A stretch of 64,000 bases of DNA from Moraxella sp. FZFQ2102 (GTDB lineage Bacteria; Pseudomonadota; Gammaproteobacteria; Pseudomonadales; Moraxellaceae): the NCBI RefSeq assembly GCF_024137865.1, contig NZ_CP099960.1:1364001-1428000 (forward strand). The letters are read 5' to 3'. The notes beneath the pieces are model-generated. The model saw only the letters and a list, made by a program, of their open reading frames with translations, was not told the DNA's origin and searched no databases. The translations under genes and the position numbers were made by a program. How positions within the stretch are numbered: position 1 is the stretch's first letter; each line of letters starts with the position of its first letter. Of the stretch, positions 15,440 through 25,680 are shown one piece after another.

Positions 15440-18400
15440 ATGAATAAAGCATTTAAAGTAATCTGGAACCACGCAACCCAAAGCTGGACAGCCGTTTCAG
15501 AGATCGCCCGCTCAAAGGGCAAAACAAAATCAGTCAAGACTGCTAAGACAGCCCTAGCGGCAGCCGTAGCAGTAGCTGCAGCAACTGCAGGTACTTCTGC
15601 TCATGCGGCGATGGCTGTGGGTGGTTATGGTGGAACTACTCAGGGTAATGGTCAGGTAACTGTCACCGGTGGTGCGGCTACAGCCCAAGCAGGCACAGCT
15701 GTTGTCACAGGTGATAGAACTGCCAAATCAATGGCTATTGGCCAAAATGCATTTGTAAAAGATTACAATGGTATTGTGATTGGTAATAATGCTAGCCTAA
15801 CTGGTGCACCAGACTCATCGGGTATGGCTCGCCCTGTAACTGTTATTGGTACAGATGCACTGGTGAGAAATGTATCTAGTCATGATGCATCTTTTAACCG
15901 TGGAGCAACCGTTATCGGTGGCAATGCTTTGGCTGGTTTTTTGACGCCTGCACAAGTTCAGGGTACAAATCCTGATGGTTCGCCTATGGTGGATGCTCAA
16001 GGCAATCCAATCATGGTTCCGGCGCCTGTGGGTACGGCCATTAGTCTAAATGATGCAGACTACCAAACTTACTCAGGTCCAAATGATCTAGTCCCTGGTC
16101 CATCAATGCAGAAAGAGCACGGTGTGCTATGGCGTGCAGGTATCGTCGATGAAGGCGGTAATCTTATCCCGGGCACTTCATTGCAATCAAATGAACAAAC
16201 TGCCATCGGTCTTGATGCTCGTGCAATTGGTGACCAGTCTATCGCAATCGGTGCACAAACTGTTGCAGGTCATTCTTCTGTTGCCATTGGCGGCAATGAT
16301 GTAGGTCGTGTAACATCTGCTGCTAGAAATGCATATAGAAGCGTAACTGGTGTTGCATTTGGTGGTAGTACAGAGACTACTTATGCCAAAGATGGTTCTA
16401 CAGCAATTGGTATAAAATCATACTCTAATTCATCATTGGGTACTGCATTGGGTACCGCTGCAATGGTAAATGCTAACTCTACTTTGGGCACTGCGATCGG
16501 TTCGGGTGCTCGCGTTGGTGTGCTTGATGGCACAACTCCTACAATGTCGGGTGTGGCAATCGGTGCAGGCGCAGTTGCTGAAACCAATAATACTACCGCT
16601 GTCGGTACTGCATCAAAGGCAAACGCTTTAAATGCCACTGCAGTGGGTTACAAAGCTCTTGCTAATGGTACAGACGCTCTTTCATATGGTGCGAATGCTA
16701 CCACTTACGCAGCTAACTCTGTCGCTATCGGTACGAATGCTACTGTTACTTCTACTGGTACATCATCTATCGCATTTGGTACAGACACCAATGTCTCAGG
16801 CGAGCGTTCAGTTGCACTAGGTAATAATATCACTGCTCTAAGCACCAATGGCTCAGTCGTCCTAGGTGACAGCTCAGTCGAAGTGACTGGCGCAGGTGCA
16901 GGTGCTCCAAATGCTGTTGAGACTGTAAGCTCAGTGACCATTGGCTCAGGCGCAGCGAAATTGACCTACTCAGGCTTTGCAGGTCAAGTCAAGGACGCAG
17001 GTCAGTATGTATCTATCGGCTCAGTCGGTGCAGAGCGTCAAATCAAGAATGTCGCACCAGGTGCGATCACCAATGTATCTACCGACGCTATCAATGGCTC
17101 ACAGCTGTATGCTGCGTTGGATGTTGTTGGTCAACAAATTGGTAACATCTATTTCCATACTAATGATGGCACAGGTACTCAGGCAGCAGGCGATTCTGCA
17201 ACTAACCTTGGTAAAATTACCGACAAAGCAGGTGCGACGGGTGCGTATGCAGTAACTGCAGGTGTTAATAGTACAGCAATTAGTAACTCAACTATCGCTA
17301 TGGGTCATGGTGCTAATGCTGGTATTAGCCGTCCAGGTGTAACAGGTGAAATGCCAACTGGTGATCATGCAATTGCTATTGGTACCAACGCTGATGCACA
17401 ATCAGCAGATACTATTGCGATCGGTCGTAACGCACGCGTTTTATTTACAGAAACGAACACAAATGTTTTTGCAATTCCATTGAAATCCATTGCAATTGGT
17501 GCAGATAGTAAATCTCAAAGTGAATATTCAACCGCAATTGGTTTTGAAGCGATTGCAGGCGATAATTATCATCAAAGTAATGCAACTTCGGTAGGTGCTA
17601 GAGCAAAAGCAATCAATATTAATACCTTAGCAGTCGGTTCGAATGCTAATTCAGCAGGCCAAGGTTCAACGGTCGTAGGTGTGAGTGCTAATTCATCTTG
17701 GACACAATCAACAGCGTTAGGTTTCCAATCGAAAGTTACTGGAGATTACGGTGTAGCACTTGGTTCAGGTACTAACGCTGCATATTTAGCAACTGCAACA
17801 GGTACTGGTACTCAGGCTACTGGCAATGGCTCAACTGCAAATGGTTATCGTGCAATTGCGTCAGGTGAGAATTCTCTAGCATCAGCTCGTGGTGCTCAAG
17901 CAACAGAAACTAACGCAACCGCATTGGGTCGTTTGGCGAAAGCTACCCATGCAGATGCTGTAGCACTGGGCAGCGGCTCAACCACAACCACAGCTAACCC
18001 AACCACTGAAGGTACGGTTGCAAATATTACTTATGGTACATTTGCAGGTACAGCACCAACATCAGTAGTATCTGTTGGTTCTGAAGGTAAAGAGCGTCAA
18101 ATTGTCAATGTGGCAGCAGGTCGTATTTCAGAAACTTCAACCGATGCGATTAACGGCTCACAGCTATATGCGGTATACAAGCAAGCAGCTAAACCACTAA
18201 CCATCACTGCAAACACGAATGCAGATACTGATGCTGAATTGTTAGAAAAACAATATGCAGCAGGCGACGGTACACAACAACAGCTTGGCGAAACTCTTGC
18301 TATCATCGGTGCAAAAACTAATATCGCACTAGGTGAAAATACCGATGCAGCGACTGCGGGTGCTTACTCGGCTCGCAACATCCAAACTGTTGTTACCAAT

Positions 18401-20884
18401 GGTCAAGTCCAAATCCAAATGGCAACCAACCCAGTGTTTAACAGCACAGTGATCGGTGGTACATTTGACCAAGATGGCAACCAAGTTGGTAAACCAATTA
18501 CCATTGGTACAGATGCAGCTGGTAACAACACCATTAGCAATCTAACCACAACCATTCAGCCGCCTGCAGATGTCGTAGATCCTGCTACCAAGCCATCTGG
18601 TGATCAGCTAACGAACGCTGCGACTCTAGGTGATGTCCTAAATGCAGGCTGGAACCTAAAAGAAAATGGCGACCCTCGTGATGTCGTGACTCCATACGAC
18701 ACAGTGGACTTCGTCAATGGCAATGGTACGACTGTCAGCATCGAAACTAACGATAATGTCAGCACAGTGAAAGTCGATGTCAATCTATCTGATAGTGCGA
18801 TCATCGGTGACATCACAAGCAATCCAAACGGCACAACAAGCGTCGGTACGAACAACGATGGCAATAAGCTAGCCAACATCTCAACTGTGGTTGATGCGAT
18901 CAACAACTCTGGTTGGAATGTAACTTCGGGCAATGTTAGTACCGGTGTTGTATCAGGTACAACTGAAGAGCTGGTCAAACCAGGTGAGACTGTGAAGTTC
19001 ATCGCTGGTAAGAACATTGAGCTAACTCAAGATGTGAACAACTTCACATTTGCAGTATCAAACAACCCAGAGTTCAACAGCACCACGATTGGCGGTACAT
19101 TTGACAAAGATGGCAACCAAGTTGGTTCACCAATCGTCATCGGTACAACACCTGATGGCAAAAATGTTATCAGCAATCTAAATACTACTCTACCAGAGCC
19201 AAGCACAGTTAATGGCGGTAAATCAGGTAAGCTACCTGACAATGTCACCACTACTAACGCTGCAACGCTAGGTGATGTACTAAACGCTGGCTGGAACTTG
19301 AAGACAGCTGACCAAGGTGACCTAGACTTCGTTAAGCCATACGATACCGTTAACTTCGTAAACGGTACAGGTACTACAGTTGAATCAAGCACTAATGGCA
19401 ACGTAAGCAACATTCAGTACAATGTCAATGTTGATGGCACTACTACTGAAATTACTTATGCAACCAAGGTAAATGGTAAAGATGTACCTGTATATCAACA
19501 TGTAGATGGTAACTACTACACTGGTGAGAACGGTACAGGCACCAAAGTTGAGACACCTGTAACTAGCCGTGTTTCTGCGATCTTGCCAACGACTCAAGTA
19601 AACGGCGAGAATGTCACTGGTCCTGTAAATCTAGTTGATGGCGACACCACAACTGTGACCAACACACCAGAAGGCATCAAAGTTGAAGTGAACACTGGTA
19701 ACACCACTGTAGGCACTGATGGTAAAGCAGCTCCGCTAGCACCTGCAGATGCAAACAAAGTTGCAACTGTTGGTGATATTGTTAATACCATTAACAACAC
19801 TGGTTGGAACCTAAAAGAAAACGGTACTCAAAAAGACCTAGTCACTGCATCTAACGTAGTTAACTTCGTCGATGGTGCTGGTACAACGGCTAATATCACC
19901 ACCAATCAAGATGGCACTATTAGCAATGTGACTTACAATGTGAAGTATGATGGCAAAACCATCAAGCTAAACAATGCTGGTGAGCTAACTGCAGTGGCAT
20001 CTAAGCCAACCGTAACTTCAGGTGGTGATGGTGATATCAACTTTGCTAACACATCAACCACCAATGTGACTGTTGATCCAGCCACTGGTGACATCAAAGT
20101 TGATGTAGTAACGACACCGCTAACCAATGCTGCAAATGGTACAGTTAATACACCTGCTAAGCCAAATGCAATCGCAACTGCTGGTGATGTAGCAAAAGCG
20201 ATCAATGGTTCAGGCTTCACTGCAGCAGTAGCAAATACTAGTACAGGCGTGTCTACTGATCTTGGTGGCGACAAAGTGGTTAACCCAGGCGATACAGTGA
20301 CCATGACTGCAGGTGATAATATTTCTATCACCAAAGACGGTCTAAACTACACTGTAGCGACCAAGAAAGATGTAGCCTTTGATTCTGTCACTGTCAATAA
20401 AGACTTGACTGTAGCACCAGGTGCAAACATTGATATGGGCGGCAACGTCGTTGGCAATGTGGGTACCGGTGTGGCAGATACCGATGCAGTGAATGTTGCT
20501 CAGTTGAAAGCGACACAAACTACTGTTGGTTCAGCAGATGGCACTGTGAAAGTGAACGAAACTGTATCAGCGAACGGTCAGCGTCATTTCGACCTATCGG
20601 TAGATCCAACCATCATCCAGCCAGTTGTTGACCGTGTCAATGATCTAGAAGATGATATGCGTGCAGGTCTAGCAGGTTCGGCTGCTATGGTGAACATCCC
20701 ACAAGTAACCCGTCCAGGTGCAAACCTAGTCGGTGTGGGTCTGGGTCATCATAAAGGCGAAAGTGCGATCGCGGTTGGTTTCTCTAGCGCGAGCGACAAC
20801 GAACGCTTGATCTTCAAGATGACTGGTTCTGCCAATACCCAAGGTGACTTCACTATCGGTACTGGTATGGGCTGGCAGTGGTAA
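15440..20884 (+). CDS. Trimeric autotransporter adhesin (YadA/Hag-like)
   Basis: An 1814-residue type Vc surface adhesin. The N terminus [21 protein letters not shown] is an extended signal peptide region, and the signal ends near residue 56 (TSAHA). The head has many SxAIGxxAxA YadA-type repeats. Two neck/HIM segments, each ending [11 protein letters not shown], lie near residues 531-558 and 884-910. A stalk follows with repeated Trp-ring-type units ([25 protein letters not shown]). The last ~75 residues are the trimeric beta-barrel anchor, ending GTGMGWQW. The family mediates adhesion, haemagglutination or serum resistance (Hag/MID and UspA in M. catarrhalis). The specific binding partner cannot be read from sequence. 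A strong terminator follows. Confidence 0.95.
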   Translation: MNKAFKVIWNHATQSWTAVSEIARSKGKTKSVKTAKTALAAAVAVAAATAGTSAHAAMAVGGYGGTTQGNGQVTVTGGAATAQAGTAVVTGDRTAKSMAIGQNAFVKDYNGIVIGNNASLTGAPDSSGMARPVTVIGTDALVRNVSSHDASFNRGATVIGGNALAGFLTPAQVQGTNPDGSPMVDAQGNPIMVPAPVGTAISLNDADYQTYSGPNDLVPGPSMQKEHGVLWRAGIVDEGGNLIPGTSLQSNEQTAIGLDARAIGDQSIAIGAQTVAGHSSVAIGGNDVGRVTSAARNAYRSVTGVAFGGSTETTYAKDGSTAIGIKSYSNSSLGTALGTAAMVNANSTLGTAIGSGARVGVLDGTTPTMSGVAIGAGAVAETNNTTAVGTASKANALNATAVGYKALANGTDALSYGANATTYAANSVAIGTNATVTSTGTSSIAFGTDTNVSGERSVALGNNITALSTNGSVVLGDSSVEVTGAGAGAPNAVETVSSVTIGSGAAKLTYSGFAGQVKDAGQYVSIGSVGAERQIKNVAPGAITNVSTDAINGSQLYAALDVVGQQIGNIYFHTNDGTGTQAAGDSATNLGKITDKAGATGAYAVTAGVNSTAISNSTIAMGHGANAGISRPGVTGEMPTGDHAIAIGTNADAQSADTIAIGRNARVLFTETNTNVFAIPLKSIAIGADSKSQSEYSTAIGFEAIAGDNYHQSNATSVGARAKAININTLAVGSNANSAGQGSTVVGVSANSSWTQSTALGFQSKVTGDYGVALGSGTNAAYLATATGTGTQATGNGSTANGYRAIASGENSLASARGAQATETNATALGRLAKATHADAVALGSGSTTTTANPTTEGTVANITYGTFAGTAPTSVVSVGSEGKERQIVNVAAGRISETSTDAINGSQLYAVYKQAAKPLTITANTNADTDAELLEKQYAAGDGTQQQLGETLAIIGAKTNIALGENTDAATAGAYSARNIQTVVTNGQVQIQMATNPVFNSTVIGGTFDQDGNQVGKPITIGTDAAGNNTISNLTTTIQPPADVVDPATKPSGDQLTNAATLGDVLNAGWNLKENGDPRDVVTPYDTVDFVNGNGTTVSIETNDNVSTVKVDVNLSDSAIIGDITSNPNGTTSVGTNNDGNKLANISTVVDAINNSGWNVTSGNVSTGVVSGTTEELVKPGETVKFIAGKNIELTQDVNNFTFAVSNNPEFNSTTIGGTFDKDGNQVGSPIVIGTTPDGKNVISNLNTTLPEPSTVNGGKSGKLPDNVTTTNAATLGDVLNAGWNLKTADQGDLDFVKPYDTVNFVNGTGTTVESSTNGNVSNIQYNVNVDGTTTEITYATKVNGKDVPVYQHVDGNYYTGENGTGTKVETPVTSRVSAILPTTQVNGENVTGPVNLVDGDTTTVTNTPEGIKVEVNTGNTTVGTDGKAAPLAPADANKVATVGDIVNTINNTGWNLKENGTQKDLVTASNVVNFVDGAGTTANITTNQDGTISNVTYNVKYDGKTIKLNNAGELTAVASKPTVTSGGDGDINFANTSTTNVTVDPATGDIKVDVVTTPLTNAANGTVNTPAKPNAIATAGDVAKAINGSGFTAAVANTSTGVSTDLGGDKVVNPGDTVTMTAGDNISITKDGLNYTVATKKDVAFDSVTVNKDLTVAPGANIDMGGNVVGNVGTGVADTDAVNVAQLKATQTTVGSADGTVKVNETVSANGQRHFDLSVDPTIIQPVVDRVNDLEDDMRAGLAGSAAMVNIPQVTRPGANLVGVGLGHHKGESAIAVGFSSASDNERLIFKMTGSANTQGDFTIGTGMGWQW

Positions 20885-20910
20885 TCTACCACTAGGACGA
20901 TAGTCCAAAC

Positions 20911-20949
20911 AAAAAACCGCCTTGTTCACTTGAACAGGGCGGTTTTTTT
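20911..20949 (+). terminator. Rho-independent terminator of the autotransporter gene
   Basis: AAAAAACCGCCTTGTTCA pairs across a short CTTG loop with GAACAGGGCGGTTTTTTT, a long GC-rich stem with flanking A and T runs. Confidence 0.92.
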
Positions 20950-20962
20950 GTTGATAAATAGC

Positions 20963-21046
20963 ATCATCAAGTTCAAAGCCTCAGGCTCGGTGAACACCCA
21001 AGGTGATTTCTTGGGCGTTATCGGTGCTGGCTAGGCACTGTGGTAA
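20963..21046 (+). pseudogene. Remnant of a second trimeric autotransporter C-terminal anchor
   Basis: Just after the terminator, the plus-strand frame from 20963 reads IIKFKASGSVNTQGDFLGVIGAG, then TAG, then ALW and TAA. The intact gene ends [25 protein letters not shown] and TAA. The match (FK..GS.NTQGDF..G.G, final W-stop) shows a decayed copy of the last beta-strands of a YadA anchor, with an internal stop and no upstream frame. It is either a partial duplication or the scar of a deleted tandem gene. Confidence 0.75.
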
Positions 21047-21070
21047 TGCGTTTATCCATACTCTGAAATC

Positions 21071-21107
21071 AACAAAACCCCGAATCGATGATTTGAGGTT
21101 TTGTTTG
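21071..21107 (+). terminator. Terminator-like hairpin after the autotransporter remnant
   Basis: AACAAAACC at 21071-21079 pairs with GGTTTTGTT at 21098-21106, with inner pairing AATC/GATT. It is placed as the former terminator of the lost second autotransporter gene. Confidence 0.65.
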
Positions 21108-21255
21108 TGTGGCATCGGAGGTAACAGAGAATGCTTGTGCGTTAACAAGTTAAGGAGAGAGTGTCATCTTCTCATAAAATCTCATCATAAAATCATGTGC
21201 TTGTGTAAAAAACAGCATGAAAAGCATGATCTTAGCCCAACCTGAAGCCGCAAAA

Positions 21256-21280
21256 AACAGGGCGTATCACACACCCTGTT
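21256..21280. repeat. Short palindromic intergenic repeat
   Basis: AACAGGG at 21256-21262 pairs with CCCTGTT at 21274-21280 around GCGTATCACACAC-type sequence resembling the loop of the GGTGCG repeat family. It may act as terminator for the minus-strand MAPEG gene. Confidence 0.4.
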
Positions 21281-21302
21281 ACGCCTTACCCAATCTCACA
21301 GA

Positions 21303-21728
21303 TTACACCCCGAACAAAAACGCAAAGGCGAATAATCCCAAGCAGCAAATCATCGACATCAGCCAAGTGATCGAGCGTACAAAAGCCAAATTCGCCGCAT
21401 AGCTTGCGATAAAGCATAGGCGAAACAGCACAAAGCCTGTGGCAAGCAGATTGACAATCCCCATCGGCACAAAGGTGTACAGACACACAAGCACCGCTGC
21501 CAAAAAGATCGGCAAGGTCTCATAACCATTGGCTTGTGCATGATTAAAGCGCGCGGCGATGCCAGTGGCATTTGCCAAAAACTGGCGCGGATTTTGATTA
21601 TTTTTATCAAATCGAAAACCGCCTGAGACCTTGGCAAGCACCGAGCATAGCCATGGCAACAAGGATGCGATGACCATCAACACGATGGTAAGCTTACTGG
21701 TAGTGTGGGCGAATAATGCGTAAATCAT
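21303..21728 (-). CDS. MAPEG family membrane protein
   Basis: A 141-residue protein with four hydrophobic helices. The MAPEG signature region reads NATGIAARFNHAQANGYETLPIFLAAVLV. MAPEG proteins are membrane-associated and include glutathione- and eicosanoid-metabolising enzymes; bacterial members are mostly uncharacterised. Its ATG overlaps the OsmC stop codon as ATGA, so the two are almost certainly translationally coupled. The pairing suggests a shared role in detoxification, which is inference. Confidence 0.82.
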   Translation of the reverse strand: MIYALFAHTTSKLTIVLMVIASLLPWLCSVLAKVSGGFRFDKNNQNPRQFLANATGIAARFNHAQANGYETLPIFLAAVLVCLYTFVPMGIVNLLATGFVLFRLCFIASYAANLAFVRSITWLMSMICCLGLFAFAFLFGV

Positions 21729-22138
21729 GCGGCGATAATTTCGTAATCGTGGGTGATGTTCACGCCGCCTGCTGATAGCATACGCGATGCTGAGCAGTAT
21801 TTTTCGGCAGACAGTTCGATGGCTTTTGCTACTTGCGACTCTTTGACATCCTTGCCTGTCACCACAAAGTGCAGGTGAATGTCAGTAAAGACTGCAGGTA
21901 CGGTATCGGCGCGGATGGCGCGCATCTCACAGCGCACATCATGGATGTCTTGGCGTGATTTTTTTAGGATGCTGACCACATCATAGCTTGCACAGCCACC
22001 TAAGCCTAATAAAATCAGCTCCATTGGGCTTGCACCTTTTTCTTTTGAGCCATCGACTTGTACGGTATGACCTGATGGTGATACGCCTTCAAAATGCACG
22101 CCATCTTGCCAAGTTAAGCTTGCGTTCAGTTCAGCCAT
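21725..22138 (-). CDS. OsmC/Ohr family protein
   Basis: A 137-residue thiol peroxidase-like protein. The two family Cys are present, in GLGGCASYDV and in AEKYCSASRML. The preceding ASPMELILLGLGG segment is characteristic of OsmC/YhfA-type members. The family reduces organic hydroperoxides in the cytoplasm. AAGGAT lies upstream of the start. It is the first gene of a two-gene operon with the MAPEG gene. It fits the YhfA-like subgroup better than Ohr, judging by the spacing of the Cys motifs. Confidence 0.85.
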   Translation of the reverse strand: MAELNASLTWQDGVHFEGVSPSGHTVQVDGSKEKGASPMELILLGLGGCASYDVVSILKKSRQDIHDVRCEMRAIRADTVPAVFTDIHLHFVVTGKDVKESQVAKAIELSAEKYCSASRMLSAGGVNITHDYEIIAA

Positions 22139-22361
22139 ATTATTATCCTTATTTAATTCATTTATAAAAATTTATCAAAGTTTTGCGATTAATAATCAAT
22201 CTGCCGATTATCCGCTCAAAATTCATCTTGCATCATCGTGTATTGTACCGATTTTACATTACTTTGGCAAAAGCCGCCATAAAAACTGTATGCTTAATCG
22301 GGACAAAATGCTATTTTTCCAGTTATTTTGACCAAAATCGCAAATAATTTTAAAAAACTTG

Positions 22362-22561
22362 GGGCGTATTGAATTTCATATTTGCCATTAAAAGCGAGAT
22401 AAATCGATTGATTTTCTAGAAAAATTCCGCAGGTGATATAATAATATCATCAAGGGATTTGACGAAGGAAATCAAGATTTAGCCGATTTAATGGTAAAAA
22501 TGGTAAATATTGCTAAATTATTTCTAAAATGTAAATAATGTTATGAATATTCAATACGCCC
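22362..22561. mobile_element. MITE-like element, copy 1 (200 bp)
   Basis: Terminal inverted repeats of 13 bases match perfectly: GGGCGTATTGAAT at 22362 and its complement ending at 22561. There is no coding capacity. A partly degenerate central palindrome (TGATATAATAATATCA) lies at about 22434-22449. A 29-base block starting 94 bases from the left end (22456-22484, ending AAGATTTAGCC) recurs at the same offset in copy 2. The right flank is TA; the left flank is TG. It lies between osmC and rppH. Confidence 0.75.
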
Positions 22562-22580
22562 TACCTTTTTGGGCGTTTTT
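22556..22580 (+). terminator. Terminator formed by the MITE right end and its flank
   Basis: ACGCCC at the MITE terminus (22556-22561) pairs with GGGCGT at 22571-22576, followed by a T-run. Confidence 0.5.
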
Positions 22581-22658
22581 TTGGTTTAATAGTCACTAAG
22601 TAAAGTCATCGGCAAAAACTGGTGATATTTCAATAATTTATGAATTAAGAGTTTAGTT

Positions 22659-23153
22659 ATGATTGATGCAGACGGTTTTCGTCCCAATGTCGGCATCATC
22701 TTAGTCAATACACAAGGGCAAGTGCTGTGGGCAAAGCGCATCGGACATGACAGTTGGCAATTTCCCCAAGGGGGGATTGGACGGGGTGAGACACCGCTAG
22801 AAGCGATGTACCGCGAGCTGTATGAAGAAGTGGGTCTGTTGCCTGAGCATGTCGAAGTGCTTGCGGTGACGCGCGACTGGCTGCGGTATCGCTTGCCAAA
22901 ACGCTATGTGCGTACAGGGCAAGAGCCTTTGTGTATTGGGCAGAAACAAAAATGGTTTTTGCTGCGCTTGGATGAAGCTTATACCGATTATATTCGTTTT
23001 GATGTCGGTGTGCCTGAGTTTGATGATTGGCAATGGGTGAGTTATTGGTATCCTTTGACAGGCGTCGTGCCGTTCAAGCGTAGTGTTTATCAGCGCGCTT
23101 TGGCGGAGTTGATTTCAGCAGTACCATTGGATAATAATTTAAGATTGTCTTAA
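22659..23153 (+). CDS. rppH: RNA pyrophosphohydrolase RppH
   Basis: Nudix hydrolase that converts the 5'-triphosphate of transcripts to monophosphate and so starts RNase E-dependent mRNA decay. Residues near 38-60 carry the Nudix box [23 protein letters not shown]. The N-terminal [17 protein letters not shown] and the WQFPQGG segment are diagnostic of RppH. The length of 164 is typical. AAGAG lies before the ATG. The MITE ends 97 bases upstream, so the promoter must lie in or just after it. Confidence 0.95.
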   Translation: MIDADGFRPNVGIILVNTQGQVLWAKRIGHDSWQFPQGGIGRGETPLEAMYRELYEEVGLLPEHVEVLAVTRDWLRYRLPKRYVRTGQEPLCIGQKQKWFLLRLDEAYTDYIRFDVGVPEFDDWQWVSYWYPLTGVVPFKRSVYQRALAELISAVPLDNNLRLS

Positions 23154-23155
23154 AT

Positions 23156-23190
23156 AAAAATCACCGTTCAGTTGAGCGGTGATTTTTTTT
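23156..23190 (+). terminator. Terminator after rppH
   Basis: TCACCGTTCA at 23161-23170 pairs with TGAGCGGTGA, flanked by A-run and eight T. Confidence 0.92.
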
Positions 23191-23282
23191 GTGGGTGGGA
23201 AAAAAGGGTTTAAATCATTATGAGTGGTTTTGGTATATGATAATTATTTAATTTAAAAAAAGTTAATAAATTAACAAACACT

Positions 23283-23345
23283 GTAGGGTGCACCCCACGC
23301 ACCATTAAGATTTGGGATTTTAACGGTGCATATCACACACCTACA
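23283..23345. repeat. Inverted pair of GGTGCG palindromic repeats (copies 4 and 5)
   Basis: GTAGGGTGCACCCCACGCACC then ATTAAGA (23283-23310) is followed by TTAACGGTGCATATCACACACC then TAC (23320-23345). The second is the reverse complement of the first with changes, so the pair can form one long hairpin. It sits between rppH and the minus-strand yihY gene. Confidence 0.65.
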
Positions 23346-23372
23346 TACTGGCGCTCAAATCCAATTTGCGCA

Positions 23373-24887
23373 TCACTCTTTATCATCATCGCTGATCGCG
23401 CGTTTGATGTCGGTGATGTGTTTTTTGTTACGACCGAAAAAATGCCGCGCGCTTTTGATTAGGCGAAACACTTTGGCAAATTTGCTTTCGGTGATGCTTG
23501 CTTTGCCATCTGGAATGATGACGACATTGCCATTTTCATCGATGGTACGGCGCGCGTCATCATCAAAGCCTGCCGCGTCGGTGCTTTCGCTGGCAGCTTC
23601 ATCGCTGATTTTGACGATGCGGTGCTTTTCACGCAGGGGCGTGCCGTCGAACAGCTCAGATAAGCTGATGTCAAGCTCGTCATTGGCGACTTTTTCGATG
23701 CGCGTCAGCTGCTTGTACAGCTCGACGAACCATGGATCATAATCGGCAGCTTTAAGCTCATCAAGTTCGCGGCGAATCGGCAGCGGATAGGGCAGATTTT
23801 TATAAAATTGCCATAGATTCACCGTTTTTAGATCGGTCTTGAGCGTATAGCGATTATCGCGCGTCGGGGTGATGAGATTATTATCAAGCAAAAGATTAAG
23901 ATAAGTATGCCACTTCGGCAACTCTTTACGCCCCAAGGTTTTGCGCAGTTCATCTTCACTCACCGTTTGTCCTTGCTGATATTTTTTATAAGTCAAATTC
24001 AGCATGTCCAATAGGCTTAATAGCGGATGGCGCACAGGCACTTCTTGGGTGTCAAAAATCGTCAAAGTATAGCTGATCTGCACACCAAGCAAGATCAAAT
24101 TCCACGACAAATAAATCCACAGCAGGAAAATCGGCAAGGCAGCGAACGCGCCATAAATCGCTTCGTAACTGGTGAAATTGGTCATCACTGTGCCGAAGAT
24201 TTGCTTGAGTAGCTCAAACAATACCGCGATGATCGTGCCTGCGATGGCGGCGTTTTTGATGGGTACTTGCGCTTTTGGGATAAACCAATACATCCCGATA
24301 AAACCCACGACCATCAAGCCGAAAGACAATAGATACGCCCACACGCCCCAGTCGATGCCATAGCCTGCGATTTTTTGATTGAGAAAATTTAGACTGGCAA
24401 TCGCGCTTGACGCACCAAAAATCACACCGAGTACAATCGGACCCATGGTGATCATCACCCAGTAGCGAATCAGGCTAGATACGCCGCCTGAGCGATCATC
24501 GACGCGCCAAATTTTATTGAACGCGTGCTCAATGGTGATCAAAGTCAAAATCGCCGTCACAAACAGACCAATGACACCGACGATACCAAGATTACTGGAC
24601 TTTTCGGCGAAATTTTGGATATAACCGCTGATCTGCGCACCTGATGATGGCATGACATTATTATAAATCGCCGCCTGCATTTGATCGCGCACGCCTTCTA
24701 GGGCAGGCACGCTTGAGAAAATTACCAGTACCACCGTCAAGACAGGCACGATGGCAAGTAAGGTTGTGTAGGTTAGGCTTGCGGCTTTTTGTTGGCATTC
24801 ATCTTCGGTAAAATGCCGAACCAGCAATCGCAAATACATGAACCACGCATGATGCGCAAAGGGTAATTTATTCAAAAAATTGGTCAT
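23373..24887 (-). CDS. YihY/BrkB family inner membrane protein
   Basis: A 504-residue protein. The first ~290 residues hold about six transmembrane helices, with YihY/RNase BN-like landmarks: CQQKAASLTYTTLLAIVPVL, TLITIEHAFNKIWRV, and YGAFAALPIFLLWIYLSWNLILLG. The remaining ~210 residues are soluble, with a possible winged-helix segment (SEDELRKTLGRKELPKWHTYL), ending in a charged tail. The old annotation as ribonuclease BN is known to be incorrect for this family; its function is unknown. The C-terminal extension is longer than E. coli YihY (290). Confidence 0.88.
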   Translation of the reverse strand: MTNFLNKLPFAHHAWFMYLRLLVRHFTEDECQQKAASLTYTTLLAIVPVLTVVLVIFSSVPALEGVRDQMQAAIYNNVMPSSGAQISGYIQNFAEKSSNLGIVGVIGLFVTAILTLITIEHAFNKIWRVDDRSGGVSSLIRYWVMITMGPIVLGVIFGASSAIASLNFLNQKIAGYGIDWGVWAYLLSFGLMVVGFIGMYWFIPKAQVPIKNAAIAGTIIAVLFELLKQIFGTVMTNFTSYEAIYGAFAALPIFLLWIYLSWNLILLGVQISYTLTIFDTQEVPVRHPLLSLLDMLNLTYKKYQQGQTVSEDELRKTLGRKELPKWHTYLNLLLDNNLITPTRDNRYTLKTDLKTVNLWQFYKNLPYPLPIRRELDELKAADYDPWFVELYKQLTRIEKVANDELDISLSELFDGTPLREKHRIVKISDEAASESTDAAGFDDDARRTIDENGNVVIIPDGKASITESKFAKVFRLIKSARHFFGRNKKHITDIKRAISDDDKE

Positions 24888-25034
24888 AGCTCTGTATAAA
24901 ATGTCTTTATAAAATTGATGGAATTTATACTAGTGTAACAAATCGAACCCCAAATGCTAACCTTTAATTTGTGAAAATATGTGACCATTGGTGCGTGATA
25001 AACGCTTGCATGGCGTTTTGGGCGGTTTTATTGG

Positions 25035-25040
25035 TATAAT
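25035..25040 (+). promoter_or_regulatory. Extended -10 promoter element upstream of the WrbA-like gene
   Basis: TATAAT preceded by TGG (TG at -15/-14), about 40 bases before the start codon. No good -35 was seen at 16-18 bases. Confidence 0.5.
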
Positions 25041-25080
25041 AGGCGCAAATTTGATACATTGACATAAAACGGATATTCCC

Positions 25081-25680
25081 ATGACTTCACCGTATATTTT
25101 GGTGCTGTACGACACCAACAAAGGCTCAACCAAGCAGCTGGCTTATCTGATCGCCCAAGGCATCACCGATACAGGCATGGCGGTGAAAATTCGCCGTGTG
25201 CCAAAGGTCTCAGCAGTCACCGAACAAGTGGCGGACAGCATTCCTGATGATGGCGATCTGTACTGCACTGCTGATGAGCTGACAGGGTGCGCAGGGCTTG
25301 CGCTTGGCAGTCCGACGCATTTTGGTAATATGTCGGCAAGCATGAAATATTTTTGGGACAATACCGTCACCGCGTGGCTGGCGGGCAATCTACAAGGCAA
25401 GCCTGCGTGCGTGTTCACCAGCACAGGCAGTCAGCACGGCGGTCAAGAAAGCACACTTATCACTATGATGATGCCGCTATTGCATCACGGTATGCTTTTG
25501 ATGGGTTTGCCGTACGCGCACCCTGAACTGTCCGCGACCACGCGCGGTGGCACGCCCTATGGCGCAAGCTTCGTCGCTGGCAGTCGTCATGAATACAGCC
25601 TGACCCAAGACGAAAAAACCCTAGCAATCGCCCAAGGCACACGCCTAGCCATACTGGTCAAACAGCTGCAAGGTGCGTGA
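25081..25680 (+). CDS. WrbA-like flavodoxin-fold NAD(P)H:quinone oxidoreductase
   Basis: A 199-residue flavoprotein. The FMN phosphate loop is YDTNKGSTKQLA near the N terminus. GLALGSPTHFGNMSASMKYFWDNT is the central WrbA signature, and FTSTGSQHGGQESTL is the third FMN-binding segment. Such enzymes reduce quinones by two electrons and limit oxidative damage. GGATA precedes the ATG. Its TGA overlaps the DUF2069 start (TGATG), a pairing seen widely in gammaproteobacteria. Confidence 0.88.
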   Translation: MTSPYILVLYDTNKGSTKQLAYLIAQGITDTGMAVKIRRVPKVSAVTEQVADSIPDDGDLYCTADELTGCAGLALGSPTHFGNMSASMKYFWDNTVTAWLAGNLQGKPACVFTSTGSQHGGQESTLITMMMPLLHHGMLLMGLPYAHPELSATTRGGTPYGASFVAGSRHEYSLTQDEKTLAIAQGTRLAILVKQLQGA

